NCBI GenBank assembly: GCA_902783735.1
Contig: CACZSE010000074.1
Location: 1 to 10,242, forward strand
Direction: 5' to 3'
DNA length: 10,242 nt
Source: an uncultured Lachnospiraceae bacterium
GTDB taxonomy: Bacteria > Bacillota > Clostridia > Lachnospirales > Lachnospiraceae
Positions 7,185 to 10,242 of the stretch are shown piece by piece. The position numbers were made by a program, and so were the translations under genes. Within the stretch, counting starts at the first letter, position 1. Each line of letters begins with the position of its first letter. The notes under the pieces are model-generated. The model saw only the letters and a list, made by a program, of their open reading frames with translations. It searched no databases and had not been told where the DNA came from.

Positions 7185-7937
7185 TTATTCATTCTCAGAA
7201 TACTTTGCACCGAGCTCTGAAATGGTTCCGTCTGCAAGCATCTTATCGATAACGGTATTGATCTTGTTAAGAAGCTCCGTATTACCCTTCTTTACAGCTA
7301 TACCGTACTCTTCTGCTTCAAATGCCGAAGGATCCTCCACGATCTTGAGGTTCGGGTTGTCCTTAACATATTTCTTGGCCGTTGCCGAATCAAGAACTAC
7401 AACATCACATTTTCCGTTGTTGAGCTCAAGAATTGCTTCTGTTCCTTTTTTGAATGCTTCATAATCATATCCAAGATCCTGTACACAGAGTTCACCTGTA
7501 TATCCCTGGATAACAACGATCTTCTTATCGGCCATATCTGCTGCTGTCTTGATATCAGAGTTCTGGTCTACGATCATAACCTGTGTAGCAGTATAATAGG
7601 GGTGAGAAAAATCTACGGATTCAGCTCTTTCGGGATCGATAGTCATGCCGGCGATGGCTGCATCGATCTGTCCGTTCTCAATAGCGATGAGAAGCGAATC
7701 GAATTCCATATTCTCCATGGTTACTTCCATACCTGTCTGAACACCGATCTCTTTGGCAATGGCCATGTCAATTCCGTCAAACTCACCTAAAACTCCGGCT
7801 GCCGTAACATACTCAAACGGAGGAAACTCGGCATTTGTACCGAATTTAATAACCGAATCCGATGAAGAACCGCCACATCCTGTCAGCATGACAGTCATCA
7901 TTACCATTGTGACCATGATTGATACTAACTTTTTCAT
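7185..7937 (-). CDS. Amino-acid ABC transporter substrate-binding lipoprotein (family 3)
   Basis: A 250-residue lipoprotein. Residues 1-21 are a signal peptide ending in the lipobox LTGC (lipidated C21), followed by a GGSSSDS linker. The rest is a bacterial family 3 solute-binding domain, normally outside the membrane capturing polar amino acids for an ABC importer. Typical features: NAEFPPFEY (35-43), FDGIDMAIAKEIG (53-65), IAGMTIDPERAESVDFS (95-111) whose R104 is in the place of the carboxylate-binding arginine, QGYTGE (144-149), and VVVLDSA (179-185) whose D183 is in the place of the amino-group-binding aspartate. Length is normal. The start has AAGGAGAGG (7941-7949) just upstream. No permease or ATPase gene adjoins: a promoter-like region and two dyads precede the gene and a terminator follows it, so it must share or borrow its partners. 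The exact amino acid cannot be read from sequence. Confidence 0.9.
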   Translation of the reverse strand: MKKLVSIMVTMVMMTVMLTGCGGSSSDSVIKFGTNAEFPPFEYVTAAGVLGEFDGIDMAIAKEIGVQTGMEVTMENMEFDSLLIAIENGQIDAAIAGMTIDPERAESVDFSHPYYTATQVMIVDQNSDIKTAADMADKKIVVIQGYTGELCVQDLGYDYEAFKKGTEAILELNNGKCDVVVLDSATAKKYVKDNPNLKIVEDPSAFEAEEYGIAVKKGNTELLNKINTVIDKMLADGTISELGAKYSENE

Positions 7938-7983
7938 AATCCTCTCCTTGTCTTTCTTAATTATCTTCCATACTTTACAAAAC

Positions 7984-8001
7984 TATCGGGATTACCCGAT
8001 A
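7984..8001. promoter_or_regulatory. Perfect dyad TATCGGG-ATTA-CCCGATA
   Basis: Seven-base arms with a 4-base centre lie 47 bases before the binding-protein ATG. It may be an operator in the leader of that gene. On the minus strand the second arm is followed by GTTTTGT, so it could instead act as a weak terminator for the upstream fusion gene. It is adjacent to a second dyad of the same size. Confidence 0.5.
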
Positions 8002-8003
8002 AA

Positions 8004-8021
8004 GATAAACAGTAGTTTATC
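8004..8021. promoter_or_regulatory. Perfect dyad GATAAAC-AGTA-GTTTATC
   Basis: Again 7-base arms and a 4-base centre, separated from the neighbouring dyad by only two bases. It covers the likely -10 element of the binding-protein promoter, which is where a repressor would be expected to bind. The two dyads differ in sequence but share TTATC/GATAA in their arms. Confidence 0.5.
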
Positions 8022-8041
8022 AAATTATACGATTATGTCAA
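8014..8041 (-). promoter_or_regulatory. Candidate promoter of the binding-protein gene
   Basis: A perfect minus-strand TTGACA (8036-8041) overlaps the stop codon of the upstream fusion gene; 16 bases on is TAAACT (8014-8019; four of six to TATAAT). The transcript would start near 8007. A perfect TATAAT at 8024-8029 is too close to this -35 and has no good -35 of its own, so the exact -10 is uncertain. Confidence 0.4.
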
Positions 8042-9486
8042 GTTTTTTCGTGCTGTTTTAACATTATCCCCGTCAGCATACTCTTCATGACAGGATTATC
8101 TCTTCGCCATGAGCACAACTCTTCGTCTTCTTTTGTACATCTGTTTGTGTCAAAAATATGTTCTTTGATAACTCCTGCTTTTATCAGAGATATGCGGATC
8201 GCCTTTTTAAGATCCAGATTATATTTGTCCGGCTCATGGGGGTTCACAAATATCTCTTCAAGGTCGGATTCATCGTACATATCGGCAAATTCATCTCTAA
8301 GCTCATTGGATACTTCATAGCAGTCCACACATATACATGGTCCGATCCCGATCAGTATATCCTTAGGATCACTTCCGTACCGTTCCATCATGAGCTTTAC
8401 CGCATTTACCGCTATCTGCTTTGAAGTTCCCTTCCATCCGCTGTGTACCATTCCAACAGCTTCTTTTACGGGATCTGTCAGAAATACGGGAACACAATCT
8501 GCCTCAACTGTGCATAAAAGCATACCCTTTTCATTGGTTATCATGCCATCGTACCCGTCTTTTTCCATTGGACGGATGACCATCTCACCGCCTTCTTTGC
8601 GTGTTATGACCCTGATCCCATCAGTATGGGTCTGATTTAACATGACCATATCCTGCGGATTTATGCCAAGTGTGGAAGCCAGCCTGATACAGTTTTGGAA
8701 AGCACCGTCCTTACCGTATTTCCATGCACTGTCTGTCTTTGTAGTATATACGGTCGTTACAAGTCCCGTATCATCAAGCTCTTTTACGGGATAATACCTG
8801 ATCTTTTTATCTTTGAAGTACTCTTTACAATGATCTGTCAGAGAAAGGCTGTTTGCTCCTCCGGCAAACTCTCTGTCATTGTTTTGTACTCTGTCATCTT
8901 CCCATCCGCATATATCACATATATCATACGGCTCATTTATGATACCTTCGTTACAACAGGGACACTTCCTGGGATATTTAATCCTCGTGTATGTCACGTA
9001 TTTATACGGAATATCTCCCTCCACACATTTTTCCACGGTTTTGACATAATCTTTTTTATCAAATACCGGAAAAAAAGTATCACCTTCTATTTCGGCATCA
9101 ATTTCTGTATTGAACATGACGTCCGCTATATCTACAGCCTCTTCATAGAGTCTGGCTCCGCCGGAAATATATATGTCTCTTGCTTTTGATATCTCATTTT
9201 GTAAAAGAAGCTTCTCGTCTTCTTTTGCAGCATGATCGATAGCTTCCTGTAAGGATCCTACAGTCTTTACTCCATCTTCATCAAAATTCTTTGTGCTGCT
9301 TATTACATATGTCATCCTGTTTGGAAGAGGTCTGCCTATCTCTTCATAGGAACGACGTCCCATGACAACTACATTTCCCGTGGTAAGCTCTTTAAACCGC
9401 TTCTGTTCACCCTTTATACGCCAGGGGATCTGCCCTTTATTTCCTATAACCCTGTTTTTTGCATATGCAACTATTAATGCTATCAT
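8038..9486 (-). CDS. Fusion: dihydrofolate reductase + CPCC domain + PgeF/YfiH (laccase-domain) protein
   Basis: One continuous 482-residue frame with three parts. Residues 1-168 are a full dihydrofolate reductase (NADPH-dependent reduction of dihydrofolate to tetrahydrofolate): IGNKGQIPW with W22, acidic catalytic E27, MGRRSYEEIGRPLPNR (42-57), YISGG (106-110) and DTFFP (136-140). Residues 174-225 are a cysteine-rich CPCC domain: C175, C177, C178, then CDICGWEDD (190-198) and GGANSLSL (209-216), probably binding zinc. Residues about 238-480 are a PgeF/YfiH/LACC1 domain with its metal-site residues in QTH (H287), EADC (C331) and HSGW (H348), plus GPCI (382-385) and SWRRD (459-463). Proteins of that family edit peptidoglycan precursors (E. 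coli PgeF) or act as purine nucleoside phosphorylases/deaminases. All three parts look intact. The start has TAGGAG nine bases upstream. No thymidylate synthase gene adjoins. The gene lies between the L25 terminator and the binding-protein gene. Confidence 0.9.
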   Translation of the reverse strand: MIALIVAYAKNRVIGNKGQIPWRIKGEQKRFKELTTGNVVVMGRRSYEEIGRPLPNRMTYVISSTKNFDEDGVKTVGSLQEAIDHAAKEDEKLLLQNEISKARDIYISGGARLYEEAVDIADVMFNTEIDAEIEGDTFFPVFDKKDYVKTVEKCVEGDIPYKYVTYTRIKYPRKCPCCNEGIINEPYDICDICGWEDDRVQNNDREFAGGANSLSLTDHCKEYFKDKKIRYYPVKELDDTGLVTTVYTTKTDSAWKYGKDGAFQNCIRLASTLGINPQDMVMLNQTHTDGIRVITRKEGGEMVIRPMEKDGYDGMITNEKGMLLCTVEADCVPVFLTDPVKEAVGMVHSGWKGTSKQIAVNAVKLMMERYGSDPKDILIGIGPCICVDCYEVSNELRDEFADMYDESDLEEIFVNPHEPDKYNLDLKKAIRISLIKAGVIKEHIFDTNRCTKEDEELCSWRRDNPVMKSMLTGIMLKQHEKT

Positions 9487-9544
9487 ATGATCCGCTCCTA
9501 CTGATATATTTCGAACAACATATTAATAATAGCATATTGCAAGA

Positions 9545-9584
9545 CAAACAAAAAAGACCTATTATCATGCGATAACAGGTCTTT
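9545..9584 (-). terminator. Intrinsic terminator after L25/Ctc
   Basis: A long hairpin: outer arms AAAGACCT / AGGTCTTT, one mismatch, inner arms TTATC / GATAA, and loop ATGC (9553-9584). On the minus strand it is followed by a T-rich tract (TTTTTTGTTTG overlapping the arm). It starts 15 bases after the L25 stop. The outer arms could also work for plus-strand transcripts, but the T-run is on the minus side. Confidence 0.85.
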
Positions 9585-9599
9585 AAATACTCATATTTA

Positions 9600-10196
9600 T
9601 TACTTTTCTTCCGTTTCTTCGGCAGTTTCTTCATCGGGTGTCTCTGTTTGAGCGTTATGAGCGGCCACTACACTGACAACCGGTGTTTCAATATCCGTGA
9701 TAAGTGTTATATCCTTATGCTTTGCGATATCAAGATCGGCTACCTTTAATGTATCACCTAATCTTAGATTGCTGCAATCTACATCTATCCTGTCAACCAA
9801 TGCCTCCGGCAATGCCTTATATGATACTTCATTAAGGAGCTGTTCCAGTATGCCTTCAACAACTTTGTCTTTATTATGAAGAACTATCTCAGCAACAGAA
9901 TGAACGACCTCACCCTTTACCAGTGCCTGGAAGTCCAACTCAAGGATCTGTTTCTTGATGTGATCAAAATCAATCTCCTTAAGCAGAACATCATACTTTT
10001 TGCCATCCAGCTCTACGAAAAGCTGGCTTCCTTTTAAGCATTTTTTAAGAAGCTGCTCAGCATCCTTCTTCTCGATCTTAAGCGGTATGGAACCCTTGAT
10101 CTCTTTTCCAAAGAGGTTGCCTGTTACAAAGCCTTCTTTTCTTAATGCCTTTGCTTTTGTTTCCATGTCTCTTTTTTGTACTTTCAAAGTAGTCAT
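9600..10196 (-). CDS. rplY: 50S ribosomal protein L25 / general stress protein Ctc
   Basis: A 198-residue protein of the L25/TL5/Ctc family, which binds 5S rRNA in the large subunit. Residues 1-92 are the N-terminal L25 domain (opening LKVQKRD, then KAKALRKEGFVTGNLFG, and LLKEIDFDHIKKQILELDF). Residues about 95-178 are the second beta domain of the long form, with LPEALVDRIDVDCSNLRLGDTLKVADL. The protein ends in an acidic tail of Thr/Glu (about 183-198), usual for long Ctc proteins of Firmicutes. The start ATG at 10196 has CGGAGG at 10206-10211. A strong terminator follows, so the transcript ends here; the promoter is outside the window or in its last 30 bases. In Bacillus the homologue ctc belongs to the general stress response; here no regulation can be read. 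Confidence 0.93.
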   Translation of the reverse strand: MTTLKVQKRDMETKAKALRKEGFVTGNLFGKEIKGSIPLKIEKKDAEQLLKKCLKGSQLFVELDGKKYDVLLKEIDFDHIKKQILELDFQALVKGEVVHSVAEIVLHNKDKVVEGILEQLLNEVSYKALPEALVDRIDVDCSNLRLGDTLKVADLDIAKHKDITLITDIETPVVSVVAAHNAQTETPDEETAEETEEK

Positions 10197-10242
10197 TTGT
10201 CTTTTCCTCCGTTAGTTTCAAAAATTGAGAACAGGGAAGTTC

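Noticed and set aside
8024..8029. Perfect minus-strand TATAAT as -10 of the binding-protein gene
   Set aside because: The hexamer 17 bases upstream (CACGAA) is a poor -35, and the TTGACA nearby is only 6 bases away; kept only as an alternative in the promoter entry.
8695..9189. A 164-codon plus-strand open frame antisense to the fusion gene
   Set aside because: It lies wholly opposite the DHFR and CPCC coding sequence, whose protein motifs are clearly conserved; the translated product resembles nothing and is a shadow frame.
9437..9634. A 65-codon minus-strand frame between L25 and the fusion gene
   Set aside because: It spans the L25 stop, the terminator hairpin and the start of the fusion gene in another frame; composition is low-complexity and there is no ribosome site.
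10211..10242. Near-symmetric AT-rich sequence upstream of L25 as an operator
   Set aside because: The symmetry is imperfect and the region is cut by the window edge, so nothing can be supported.

Overview
The window looks like a chromosomal segment from a Gram-positive anaerobe of the Clostridia, most likely Lachnospiraceae (Butyrivibrio or a relative). The grounds are moderately low GC, strong AGGAGG-type ribosome sites, a lipobox substrate-binding protein, an L25/Ctc ribosomal protein with an acidic tail, and a secreted multi-domain Ig-like protein carrying tandem VSDNS-type pentapeptides. The family assignment is inference from style and cannot be proved from this sequence alone. I see no mobile element, CRISPR array, tRNA or rRNA.

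Layout. Positions 1-4359 (minus) hold one uninterrupted reading frame of 1453 codons that runs off the left edge. It is the N-terminal part of a very large exported protein: signal peptide, SEN/SDN linker, propeller-like region, then at least nine Ig-like or related beta modules. A 200-base divergent regulatory region (4360-4560) separates it from a plus-strand GltS-type sodium:glutamate symporter (4561-5946). The symporter gene converges on, and overlaps by 38 bases, a minus-strand PlsC-type acyltransferase with a zinc-ribbon and extra C-terminal domain (5909-7063). Further right, all on the minus strand, lie a lipoprotein of the amino-acid ABC transporter substrate-binding family without its permease or ATPase (7185-7937), a three-part fusion of dihydrofolate reductase, a CPCC cysteine-rich domain and a PgeF/YfiH/LACC1 'laccase' domain (8038-9486), and ribosomal protein L25/Ctc (9600-10196).

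How the parts relate. Most genes appear to be separate transcription units rather than one operon: there is a good intrinsic terminator after L25/Ctc and another after the substrate-binding protein, and promoter-like elements precede several genes. Two genes (GltS-like symporter and orphan binding protein) point to amino-acid uptake.

The most unusual items are: (1) the DHFR-CPCC-PgeF fusion, which joins folate reduction to a purine-nucleoside/peptidoglycan-editing type enzyme in one polypeptide; (2) the divergent promoter pair, in which both promoters carry the same TGTGCAT element exactly 17 bases before a perfect TATAAT, one of them centred in a TGACAA/TTGTCA dyad; (3) two adjacent perfect 18-base dyads before the binding-protein gene; and (4) a terminator hairpin whose loop holds the -35 element of the next gene.
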